This document shows positions 18,058-25,806 of a stretch of DNA of 64,000 nucleotides, piece after piece. The stretch is from Fuerstiella sp. (GTDB lineage Bacteria > Planctomycetota > Planctomycetia > Planctomycetales > Planctomycetaceae). The notes beneath the pieces are model-generated. The model had not been told where the DNA came from. It made no database searches and saw only the letters and a list, made by a program, of their open reading frames with translations. The stretch spans positions 26,270 through 90,269 of the forward strand of contig JAQWOH010000059.1 of the NCBI GenBank assembly GCA_029245955.1, in the 5' to 3' direction. Made by a program: the position numbers and the translations under genes. How positions within the stretch are numbered: the stretch's first letter is position 1; the number at the start of each line of letters is the position of its first letter.

Positions 18058-18864
18058 ATGACCAACTTCATCAGTACACAAACAGTCCGTTTCTCCGGCC
18101 CATCGGTCTCATGGGATCAACTGCGACATGCTCACAAGGACCGTTCCGGTCAGCAGCGTCACACCGTTCAGTTTCTCTCAGGACCGCTGTTCTCCCTGAA
18201 GGAGAGGATCGACGATTCGGTCATGCTGACGGACGGTCGGCTGATTCGCTCCAGCCGACTGGCACGACTGGAAGCAGTTCTACTGATTTCGAATGCAGCA
18301 GTAACGGCCCGTAAACTGGTCCAGCAGGCCGGACTCGTGGACGCACAGGAAGTGAATCAGCTGGTCGATCTGTTGAACCAAAGCTATGACCTCACTGATT
18401 CTGCATTTCGAGTTGAACGAACAGCAATGGGTTTCCTGTTGATGACCCGCCCTGCTCTGGTCAGCTGGCTGGATCGACTTCATCAAAGACAGTCACAAAT
18501 GCAGCTGTCGCAACCGATGATGGACACCCTGACGATCATCGCGTATCAGCAGCCGGTGACACGAGCACGAGTGGAATCGATTCGAGGTGTGCAGTCATCA
18601 GAAATGATCCGTCAACTGATTGACCGCGGACTGGTACAGGTCGGTGGTGAAGAAGACTCCCTGGGCAGGCCGTTTCTGTACATCACGTCGCGACAATTCC
18701 TCGATATGTTCGGCCTTGGTCAAGTCTCAGACCTGCCGGACTACGAGACAATCGGTCGCCAACAGGAACAGGAGTCTGAGTCTGCAGAGGCAAAACCTGC
18801 CAGTACGGAACCTGACAGGGATGTGACCACACCGGTTCCGGAAACGCAGCGAAACGCGGGTTAA
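18058..18864 (+). CDS. scpB: Segregation and condensation protein B (ScpB)
   Basis: ScpB is the winged-helix kleisin-associated subunit of the SMC-ScpA-ScpB condensin that compacts and separates chromosomes. The first winged-helix domain begins at RSSRLARLEAVLLISNAAVTARKLVQQAGL. Then come QLVDLLNQSYDLTDSAFRVE and the linking MGFLLMTRPALVSWLDRL. The second domain contains MMDTLTIIAYQQPVTRARVE, SIRGVQSSEMIRQLIDRGL and GRPFLYITSRQFLDMFGL, all close to the family pattern. The N-terminal 60 residues and acidic C-terminal tail are not conserved. The ATG at 18058 is chosen; another in-frame ATG at 17965 is possible. ScpA and SMC are not in the window. Confidence 0.87.
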   Translation: MTNFISTQTVRFSGPSVSWDQLRHAHKDRSGQQRHTVQFLSGPLFSLKERIDDSVMLTDGRLIRSSRLARLEAVLLISNAAVTARKLVQQAGLVDAQEVNQLVDLLNQSYDLTDSAFRVERTAMGFLLMTRPALVSWLDRLHQRQSQMQLSQPMMDTLTIIAYQQPVTRARVESIRGVQSSEMIRQLIDRGLVQVGGEEDSLGRPFLYITSRQFLDMFGLGQVSDLPDYETIGRQQEQESESAEAKPASTEPDRDVTTPVPETQRNAG

Positions 18865-19006
18865 GATCCGGGGCACCGACGTAAGCGCAAACACCGTTCA
18901 CAACTTTGCACCACATCCAGCGTTCTCACGCTCGCCATTTCCGTCCGCGGAATGACGTTTCGCCCTCCCGATGTCATCACCCAAAGCGCGTGAAACGTAT
19001 CGAACC

Positions 19007-19705
19007 TCAGACTTGAGCGGTTTTCTTCGACAGCCCGGCAAGAGGCCGGATCAGTTCCAGCAATTCGTTGTTGATGTCGCTAACAGAACGCAATTCGTCG
19101 TCGGAGTTAAGACTTTCCACAATATGCCAGTCATCGCGTTGCTCCGCAATGCTCAGATAGCAGCGACGAACACGTTCCAGATAGGGCAAATTAGACTCCT
19201 GAATGTCAGCTTCGTCGTCGGTATAGTCACGTTCATCTTTACGACTGACCAGTTCCCGACTCCACCTGGAACTGATGTCGATAAGAATGTTCAGATCGGG
19301 CCGTGGCAGCCCGAATACAACGTGCTCGATGTGATCAATCCATGAAACCAGCTCTGACCGTTCCTGCCCATCCAGCTTGGCAGACTGGTGAGCCAGATTG
19401 GAACCAGTGAACCGGTCAAGGATGACGACGTCGTGATCCTGAATGGCCTGCTGCAGAACAGATTGGGATTCGAAACGGTCTCCAGCGTACAACACAGACG
19501 CCAACTGTGGGTGAACCTGCTCCAGCGAACCAAAACGGCCGTTCAGGAAATCCCCGATCGCGTCGCCAAAGGTGGTTTCCGAGTATCTGGGAAACTGCAG
19601 AACCGTGGCTCTGACGCCGACAGCAACCAGTCGTTCTGCAAGCTGCTTCGACTGTGTGCCCTTGCCCGAACCATCAATACCTTCAATGGCGATAAGTGAA
19701 GTCAT
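19007..19705 (-). CDS. tmk: Thymidylate kinase
   Basis: The enzyme phosphorylates dTMP to dTDP. The 232-residue protein starts with the P-loop IAIEGIDGSGKGTQSKQLAE. LQFPRYSETTFGDAIGDFLNG and the DR(F/Y/H) motif VVILDRFTGSNLAHQSAKL follow. The PRPDLNILIDIS block and a lid-like region with RKDERDYTDDEADIQ complete the family. The FPRY and DRF motifs fit the deep-branching Tmk type with a Gly-Ser-rich P-loop. It is monocistronic by spacing, with about 150 bp before mtaB on the same strand. The start at 19705 is an ATG immediately before the P-loop strand, so the protein has no extension. Confidence 0.94.
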   Translation of the reverse strand: MTSLIAIEGIDGSGKGTQSKQLAERLVAVGVRATVLQFPRYSETTFGDAIGDFLNGRFGSLEQVHPQLASVLYAGDRFESQSVLQQAIQDHDVVILDRFTGSNLAHQSAKLDGQERSELVSWIDHIEHVVFGLPRPDLNILIDISSRWSRELVSRKDERDYTDDEADIQESNLPYLERVRRCYLSIAEQRDDWHIVESLNSDDELRSVSDINNELLELIRPLAGLSKKTAQV

Positions 19706-19859
19706 ACGACGATCTGTTCGTGTCTAAAGTCTATGGACCATAAATACGGTCACCACAAATCTACCGTTTTCCGAAATGCAGTCTGCTTTCGCCGGTGCCC
19801 AAACCCATTGGGCTCGCAACCCACTCAGTCGAGTGAATTAAACTCGACTGACGTGCCTG

Positions 19860-21206
19860 TCAGGAGACCTCCAACCGAGCAGGCGTTGTGAGGCTTGCAA
19901 CGTGCTCAGGCACCATAACACGAGACGCCTGAACACGCTCGCGACTCGCGTCCTCCGCGACGCAAGAGACAAAAGTACCAAAATCGGCAGCTGTCCCGCG
20001 TACTTCCGTCGGAATGTACCACTGATCCGTTCCTTTCACCCAGCCTGACCGATCCTCACAAGTTCTTTCGGCCAGTACAATCTGTTCAGCACCGGACTTT
20101 ACACGACTACGATAGAAATCCAGAGCAAGATCACGCTCCAGCACACTCAGAGCCCGAACGCGGGCCTTGATAATGCGGCTGGGGACCTGGCCGCTGAAAT
20201 TCGCCGCTGGTGTGCCGTCGCGGCGACTGTACGGGAAGACATGGATCTTCATAAAACGTGCACGCCGGCAGGTTTCCAGAGTTTCCTCAAACTCGGCGTC
20301 CGTCTCACCGGGAAAACCAACGATAACATCTGTCGTGAATGCCGGATCGTGCCCCAGCCGTTCACGAATCTGTTCCAGCTGATCGAGAAAACGGCCCACG
20401 CGGTATCGCCGTCCCATGCGCTGCAAAACTGTATCCGCCCCGCTCTGCAGTGCCGGGTGGAACTGAGGGCAAAGATGTTCGCAGTCTCCGGCCGCCTTGA
20501 TGAAGTCGTCATTCACCTCCACTGTTTCAATACTCGACAAACGCATGCGCCAGTCGCCCGGTATCCGGTCCAGTCGCCGAAACAGATCCCACAACCGCTC
20601 CGGCCTGTCTCCAGGTGTCAGATTATTGGTGTCGATGCCGAAATGGCCAACATGAACTCCACTAATCACGATTTCCCGATAACCATTGTCCACCAGCCGG
20701 CGAACTTCTTCTTCGATGTCCACCGGGCGACGGCTGCGCAAGCCCGGACGAACGCTCGGAATGATGCAGTACGAACACTTCAGAATACAACCGTCCTGAA
20801 TCTTGACGAACGCTCGATGATGCCCTTCGAATTCGCTGATGCCTGCGGGCATGTCGACAACGCCAAACCGCCCCAGAACATCAGACAGCTCACGCTTATC
20901 AGTCACAACCTCAATAACGTTGGGCAGTTCACTGACCGTCTGGGGGTCACGAGTCGCGTAGCATCCCATGACAATCGTTTTAGTACCTGGGTTGTTTCGA
21001 GCCAGCTGCCGAATCGCCTGTCGGGATTTGCTGTCACCGTTATTAGTCACGGTGCAGGTGTTAACCACGCACAGGTCGGCCGATTCCTTATCGGCCGCTT
21101 CGCGAAATCCGTTCTCGCGCAGGGCTTCCCGCACCAGCTGAGTTTCGTACTGGTTAACTTTGCAGCCGAGAGTAATCAGTCGGCAGGTTCGTTGCGGGAC
21201 AGGCAC
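19860..21206 (-). CDS. mtaB: tRNA t6A37 methylthiotransferase MtaB
   Basis: This 448-residue radical-SAM enzyme thiomethylates t6A at position 37 of tRNAs reading ANN codons. The N-terminal UPF0004 domain begins ITLGCKVNQYETQLVREAL and has the further cluster ligands in VVNTCTVT and MGCYATRDP. The radical-SAM CxxxCxxC motif is CILKCSYCIIP. The C-terminal half carries TDVIVGFPGETDAEFEETL and KIHVFPYSRRDGTPA, and ends in a TRAM-like segment. The LGCKVNQ(Y/A)E signature and overall length point to MtaB rather than MiaB or RimO. The start is a GTG at 21206. No partner gene is adjacent. Confidence 0.93.
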   Translation of the reverse strand: MPVPQRTCRLITLGCKVNQYETQLVREALRENGFREAADKESADLCVVNTCTVTNNGDSKSRQAIRQLARNNPGTKTIVMGCYATRDPQTVSELPNVIEVVTDKRELSDVLGRFGVVDMPAGISEFEGHHRAFVKIQDGCILKCSYCIIPSVRPGLRSRRPVDIEEEVRRLVDNGYREIVISGVHVGHFGIDTNNLTPGDRPERLWDLFRRLDRIPGDWRMRLSSIETVEVNDDFIKAAGDCEHLCPQFHPALQSGADTVLQRMGRRYRVGRFLDQLEQIRERLGHDPAFTTDVIVGFPGETDAEFEETLETCRRARFMKIHVFPYSRRDGTPAANFSGQVPSRIIKARVRALSVLERDLALDFYRSRVKSGAEQIVLAERTCEDRSGWVKGTDQWYIPTEVRGTAADFGTFVSCVAEDASRERVQASRVMVPEHVASLTTPARLEVS

Positions 21207-21692
21207 AGTGCGTACTTTTCAGACAGACGAGGTTTACCAGCGGCAAATACTGATGTTCCGCGACCGACTCTGCAATTCTGGTTTCCGTGAGATACGGAAT
21301 TTCCGCCACATTCGGTGAATCGACACGAAAACAATCCCAATTGCGCGGATCTTGATGACGCATAGCAGGAACGGACGCGCCGACTGAAGATCTTTGGCAG
21401 CCATCCGCCCGAATTGTCCCGGCGATCGCGATCCCCCAGGGTCATGCATACAGAATGTAAGCAATAACTTGTCGTACTCGTTGCAGGCGATACAGTTTGT
21501 CCTGAAATCGCCGTCACCAGGCTCCTGGCCGACAACCGGATTGACCTGTGTTCCGATCGGGCTCATTCGCTCATTCATTAGAACTCCAGATACTTTCAAT
21601 GTCGTCTTCCACGGTGTCATATCAATTCACAGGCGCTCACAACGGAAAATGCAGCCGGCAATCCCTGACGAAGTCTGCCCGAGGAGAAACAG
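21207..21692. other. Unassigned stretch with a possible decayed minus-strand gene
   Basis: No intact gene was recognised. On the minus strand one frame gives FRVDSPNVAEIPYLTETRIA and VNLVCLKSTHCACPATN (down to 21154, overlapping mtaB). A second frame upstream gives TNCIACNEYDKLLLTFCMHD. Together they could be the two halves of a frameshifted small protein, but no family was identified. The region also holds the upstream signals of the TAXI gene at 21693. Confidence 0.3.
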
Positions 21693-23087
21693 ATGTCCAG
21701 GACCAATCCAGATGATGCCCAGCCCTGGCGAACGACCTGGAAACGCTCACCACCTGGGTATGCGATCATCATCATCGTTCTGACAGCGTCGATATTCTTT
21801 GCATACTGGTGGACGACGGAACTACCCGCAGTTGTGCGAATCGCAGGCGGTCCTGCGAATGGTCGATATGCCGCTCTGGCCAATGGTTTGGCTCAGGAAC
21901 TTCGCACACGACTGGCCGTGGAGGTCGTCGTGACGGAAACCGCAGGATCTCTGGAAAACCTAAACCAACTGGAAACGAATCAGGTGCACTTCGGTCTTTA
22001 CCAACCCGAAACCCGGGAAATCCTTGCCGAACCGAACATCTTCCGTGGAGAAGAAGAACCAGCGGCGTTTGTCAGCAATCTGTACCCCGAATTTCTGTTG
22101 CCGGTCGCGGCAAATGATTCGTCCGCAGCACTCAATCGGATCGATAAGCGGATTTGGTGTTGTAACGATCACCTGTCGGGCGACTTTGCGATGACGCAAC
22201 TTCTGTTGCGTCACATCAGCGATGACAGAACAATTAACGTGGAACATGTCCCCTATGCTGACCTGCCAGAACAAATTGCTGACGGCAATGTTGATATCGG
22301 AATTATCTGTTGCGGGCTGCGTGCCCCTGTCGTGAAGGAATTGCTGACGGCTTCCCGGGCGAGACTTGTCGACGTGCCGTTTGTGGATGCACTGGCTCGT
22401 CGCAACTCATCGTTATCGCGCGACGTTGTTCCTGCCGGATATTTCCAGATCGCTCCGGCGATCCCGCCAGAAGATTTTCACACCGTCTCTCTCGACGCTC
22501 AGCTTCTGGCTGGCAACGGAACCCCTGTGGGTCTGGTGGAAGAAGTCACGCGAATCGTTACCGACGCTCGTTTTCAACGTCGACACGGTTTGAACAGACT
22601 GATTGAAGGCGGCGCCACCTATGCGACTCAGCGACCTGAATTTGAACTGCATGCAGGTGCCTCGCATATATTCTACCCCGATCTGAAACCGTTCATTAAC
22701 CCTGATTTCGTCGAAGGAACGGAAGGTATTCGGTCCTTCGTAGTTTCGCTGCTGGCTGCTGTATGGCTATTGCACCGCTGGTGGACAAAGCGTCTGATCC
22801 GCAGTCAGGAACATCGCCTGGACCGCTACATTCGACAACTGCTGGAACTCGAACGCCAGCAAATGGAAGTCGATGGCGAAGGCAACACCGAAGAATCACA
22901 GCGATTGCAGACAATGCTGGATAACGTCACCGTTCTGCGGCAGGAAGCCCTGTCCGAATTCACGTCGCATGAACTTAATGAAGACCGTGCTGTGGACTGC
23001 TTTCTCGAGATGTGTCACGCACTAAGCGACAAGATCAATGCAAAACTGACGCGTCATTCGCTGAATGCCCTGCGGCAGGGTCTGTAA
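21693..23087 (+). CDS. TAXI-family solute-binding protein anchored at both ends
   Basis: The 464-residue protein contains a TAXI-type TRAP substrate-binding domain: VVRIAGGPANGRYAALANGL, a VTETAGSLENLNQLETNQV block, VHFGLYQPETREIL and PYADLPEQIADGNVDIGIICCG. Unlike ordinary periplasmic binding proteins, it starts with an uncleaved-looking membrane segment (GYAIIIIVLTASIFFAYWW). It has a second one after the domain (SFVVSLLAAVWLLHRWW). A cytoplasmic C-terminal coiled-coil region of roughly 90 residues follows (EHRLDRYIRQLLELERQQME). No TRAP permease gene is nearby. The topology resembles a membrane sensor with an outside ligand domain rather than a free transport receptor; that is inference. 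A Shine-Dalgarno AGGAGAAAC lies just before the ATG. Confidence 0.8.
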   Translation: MSRTNPDDAQPWRTTWKRSPPGYAIIIIVLTASIFFAYWWTTELPAVVRIAGGPANGRYAALANGLAQELRTRLAVEVVVTETAGSLENLNQLETNQVHFGLYQPETREILAEPNIFRGEEEPAAFVSNLYPEFLLPVAANDSSAALNRIDKRIWCCNDHLSGDFAMTQLLLRHISDDRTINVEHVPYADLPEQIADGNVDIGIICCGLRAPVVKELLTASRARLVDVPFVDALARRNSSLSRDVVPAGYFQIAPAIPPEDFHTVSLDAQLLAGNGTPVGLVEEVTRIVTDARFQRRHGLNRLIEGGATYATQRPEFELHAGASHIFYPDLKPFINPDFVEGTEGIRSFVVSLLAAVWLLHRWWTKRLIRSQEHRLDRYIRQLLELERQQMEVDGEGNTEESQRLQTMLDNVTVLRQEALSEFTSHELNEDRAVDCFLEMCHALSDKINAKLTRHSLNALRQGL

Positions 23088-23267
23088 CCATCTGCGGGGC
23101 CGCTGGAAGGAGAATCCGTCGTTTTCCTGAGGCGGCGACTGGCCAGGACAAGTCGGTATTTTCGACGGGGCACGATTCTTATACATTTCGGCAGCAATTC
23201 TGACGATCACAGTCTGAATATCGGCCAGAAGACACGTTCTTCTCGCGTCGTTCGAAGGATCGAAACA

Positions 23268-24533
23268 ATGCGTGCTTCCGCCTTGTTGCTGTGCGAGCTG
23301 ATTGTCTGTGGATGCGGCAACTTTGATTCATCATCAAGCCCCGCGACGAACGACGCTTCTCAGCCTGTGACTTCAACGACGGTCACGGTTTCACTTCCCA
23401 GTCCTGTTGATCAGGGATTGCCGGACGACATGTCTGTCGCTGCCAGTGTTTCGGGCAAACAAACGTCTCGGAGACACGACGATTCCGACCATGTAACGCA
23501 ACTGCTGGACGATATCCAGCGACTGCGGATTGCAACAACGCCGGCGAAACTTGAGCAGGCCAAGTCAGACCGCAGGGAACGCAACACCAGGATTGTCCAG
23601 ATGGCATCCCAGGTAATTCAGTTAACTGTGGAGCATGAGTCAAAACAGGCTCACTTCAATCAGGCCGTCAGACATCTGCTGGAAGCCAGGTTTCAATTGG
23701 CATTGAGCGATGTTAAACAGGACGTTGACCGGTTGTATGCTGACGTGCAGGCACTCAACCAACAACATCCCGAATCCGATGCTGCCGCCGAGGGCGTCTA
23801 CTACCTTGCTAAGTTCGCCCACACCAAAGCACGTATGGTCGGCCACTCCCGCACAATATGGTTCGAGAATTTTGCGAGGTGGGCACGTGAATTTGCTGAT
23901 CGCTTCCCCGGTCAGGAACAGCGAGCGGTCTCGCTGCTTTTTGGCGCAGGACGAAGTTGTGAAATGCACGCTGCTGTGTGTGATGACCAGACAGCTGCCA
24001 TGCGACTCATGGCGGAAGCGGAATTGTGCTACCGGACTCTGGCCAGTCAGTTTGGTGAAACTTCGCAGGGCCATGAAGCCGCTGCCGTCCTAAGACGGCT
24101 GTCTCTGCCCGGCAGAAAACTGTCCCAGTTCTCCGGACCCACGTTAGACGGCAATTACGTCGACTCTGAAACTTTCCGGGGCCAGGTGACCATCATTTAT
24201 TTCTGGGACAGCAGAAATATGGAATTTCAGCAGAACATGCTTCCACTGCTGCTGCAGGCGAAGGAGGTATCTTCGACTCGACTGCGGTTCGTTGGCGTCA
24301 ACCTGGATGAAGACGAGTCTCTCGCCAGAGCATTTCAGAACAGCGAAGAGCTTCCGGGCGAACAGGTCTTCTTCGCGGATGAAAATCTGCGTTCGTGGAA
24401 CAGCCCGCTAATTCGATTCTGGGGACTGTCCCGATGTCCCAGCGTCTGGCTGGTTGACCGTGAAGGGACCGTCAGCGCGGTTGACGTTGGTGCATCTCAA
24501 TTAGTGTCAGAAATGCGGAAACTGTTTGAGTGA
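23268..24533 (+). CDS. TlpA-like thioredoxin-fold lipoprotein without the CxxC pair
   Basis: The 421-residue product has a short lipoprotein-type leader (LLLCELIVCGCG), so Cys near residue 15-17 may be lipidated by Lgt. A long helical middle region (about residues 75-270) follows, with TPR-like spacing. The C-terminal 140 residues are a TlpA/AhpC-type thioredoxin fold: GPTLDGNYVDSETFRGQVTI, YFWDSRNMEF, RFVGVNLDEDESL and GLSRCPSVWLVDREGTV with the cis-Pro. Where redox-active relatives have WCxxC, this protein has WDSRNM, so it cannot form the catalytic disulfide. It probably serves a structural or binding role outside the membrane. The start is the ATG at 23268. Confidence 0.78.
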   Translation: MRASALLLCELIVCGCGNFDSSSSPATNDASQPVTSTTVTVSLPSPVDQGLPDDMSVAASVSGKQTSRRHDDSDHVTQLLDDIQRLRIATTPAKLEQAKSDRRERNTRIVQMASQVIQLTVEHESKQAHFNQAVRHLLEARFQLALSDVKQDVDRLYADVQALNQQHPESDAAAEGVYYLAKFAHTKARMVGHSRTIWFENFARWAREFADRFPGQEQRAVSLLFGAGRSCEMHAAVCDDQTAAMRLMAEAELCYRTLASQFGETSQGHEAAAVLRRLSLPGRKLSQFSGPTLDGNYVDSETFRGQVTIIYFWDSRNMEFQQNMLPLLLQAKEVSSTRLRFVGVNLDEDESLARAFQNSEELPGEQVFFADENLRSWNSPLIRFWGLSRCPSVWLVDREGTVSAVDVGASQLVSEMRKLFE

Positions 24534-24929
24534 CGACACAAGTGGACCGTGTGTTCCGGCAGTGACTACCGTGCCGCAGGTGCACAAGGAATACGCAGAA
24601 GTTTTCCGGGAACGACAACGCGCCTCATCCCCCCCTGCGAGCCGTGTCTGTACGTTCAGTTCCAACCCGAAAACACTGAAGATGTTTCCACGACAGGCCT
24701 CCTGATAGACTCGAGTGCAGTCCTGCGGGGCATCCCCGCAGGCAAAAATCACCATCACCTGGAAAATTGTTCACGGCATGTGGCGGGGTTGACGGCCCAT
24801 TATCGATAGAAGATTGGAAAGTATGGGGCAGCAGCACCTGATCGCCACCACCCCACGACGTAAACCATTCTCTGAATTAGTGTTAGTTCATAATTAAGCC
24901 AGCGGTTCTGTGCAGGATTGGACGAAAAC
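24534..24929. other. Region upstream of the lexA-like gene with a strong hairpin
   Basis: No gene was recognised. A perfect 9-bp hairpin, CCTGCGGGG-CAT-CCCCGCAGG, lies at 24722-24742 without a following T run on the plus strand. Nearer the gene, an AT-rich element (TTAGTGTTAG then TTCATAATTAAG, about 24877-24898) may be an operator or promoter. No known LexA box (GAAC-type palindrome) was found. Confidence 0.45.
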
Positions 24930-25658
24930 ATGCTGCTCGATTCCTCGACAAGCAAATGTGCGAAAGCCGGCAATGTTTCTTCAGTGCCACCATCAGACTC
25001 GCAAAAACGATCTGGAAGAATTGGGTCATATGGGAAACAGGCCGCGTTGACAAAAAGACAACAGGAAATCTATGAGTTTTTGAAGGATAGAATTCATAAT
25101 CGTGGATACGGCCCCACGGTGCGAGAGATCGGCATACACTTCAAGATTCGCTCTCCCAACGGAGTGATGTGTCACCTGAAAGCCCTCGAAAAGAAAGGAA
25201 TCATTCACCGTGAGTCCAATATGTCTCGCGCGATCGGCCTGACGGAGGGTCCACCAGAAGAGACAATGAGTCTGCCGCTCATCGGTACGGCAGTCGATGG
25301 AGAACGACTTCAAACCGCAGTATCGTCGGCTGAGAAAGTTGACTTCAGGAACATTTTCCTGGGCGAACACAAGGCGTGTTTAAACGTTCATAGCTCTACG
25401 TTTGCTGAATTGGGAATCTGCGACGGTGACAGTGTTGTCGTGGACCGAGGCATGCAGGGAGAACCAGGCTCTCTTATCGCCGCGCTCGATCACCAGCACC
25501 AATTGACATTCTGTCGCATCCCGAAAAATGGAAGGCGGCCAATGCCGGCAGTTCCAGGAACGAGTACCGTTCCCACCCGTCAGATTCTGGGTGTTGTCGC
25601 CGGTGTGATTCGCAACTGCATTCCGCTGCCACCCGCTAAGGACGACATCAGGGAATAA
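24930..25658 (+). CDS. lexA: LexA-like repressor lacking self-cleavage residues
   Basis: The N-terminal LexA winged-helix domain is clear (about residues 40-105): LTKRQQEIYEFLKDRI, GYGPTVREIGIHFKIRSPNG and HLKALEKKGIIHR. The C-terminal dimerisation/peptidase domain is recognisable (MSLPLIGTAVDGERL, LGICDGDSVVVDR, GSLIAALDHQHQLTFCR), but its catalytic parts differ. The usual Ala-Gly cleavage site reads Asp-Gly in TAVDGE. The G-x-S-M box is S-S-T-F, placing Thr at the Ser position. The Lys of T-x-K-R is Cys in TFCR. It can probably bind DNA and dimerise but not autocleave. The ATG at 24930 is preferred over an in-frame TTG at 24918. It may be a paralogue with its own regulon. Confidence 0.82.
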   Translation: MLLDSSTSKCAKAGNVSSVPPSDSQKRSGRIGSYGKQAALTKRQQEIYEFLKDRIHNRGYGPTVREIGIHFKIRSPNGVMCHLKALEKKGIIHRESNMSRAIGLTEGPPEETMSLPLIGTAVDGERLQTAVSSAEKVDFRNIFLGEHKACLNVHSSTFAELGICDGDSVVVDRGMQGEPGSLIAALDHQHQLTFCRIPKNGRRPMPAVPGTSTVPTRQILGVVAGVIRNCIPLPPAKDDIRE

Positions 25659-25741
25659 GCGATTTCTGACGCAACGGGGCGTGGCGGAACGCCGTGCGTG
25701 TTCGCCGCTGACTGCTGCCCTTCAAGCAATCGAGACGCCAT

Positions 25742-25789
25742 TTGGCCAACGCGATTGGCCAACGCGATTGGCCAATCGCGTTGGCCAAT
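25742..25789. repeat. Phased TTGGCCAA repeat and 36-bp perfect palindrome
   Basis: TTGGCCAA occurs at 25742, 25755, 25768 and 25781, each exactly 13 bp apart, separated by CGCGA, CGCGA and TCGCG. Bases 25754-25789 form a perfect palindrome centred on 25771/25772. It lies between the convergent lexA-like and NtrC-type genes. It may act as a bidirectional terminator or as a protein-binding array; there is no T tract on either side. Confidence 0.8.
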
Positions 25790-25806
25790 ACAATTTGCTC
25801 CCTGAA

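Noticed and set aside
20241..21290. 349-codon plus-strand frame antisense to mtaB
   Set aside because: The opposite strand has the radical-SAM CxxxCxxC and other MtaB motifs.
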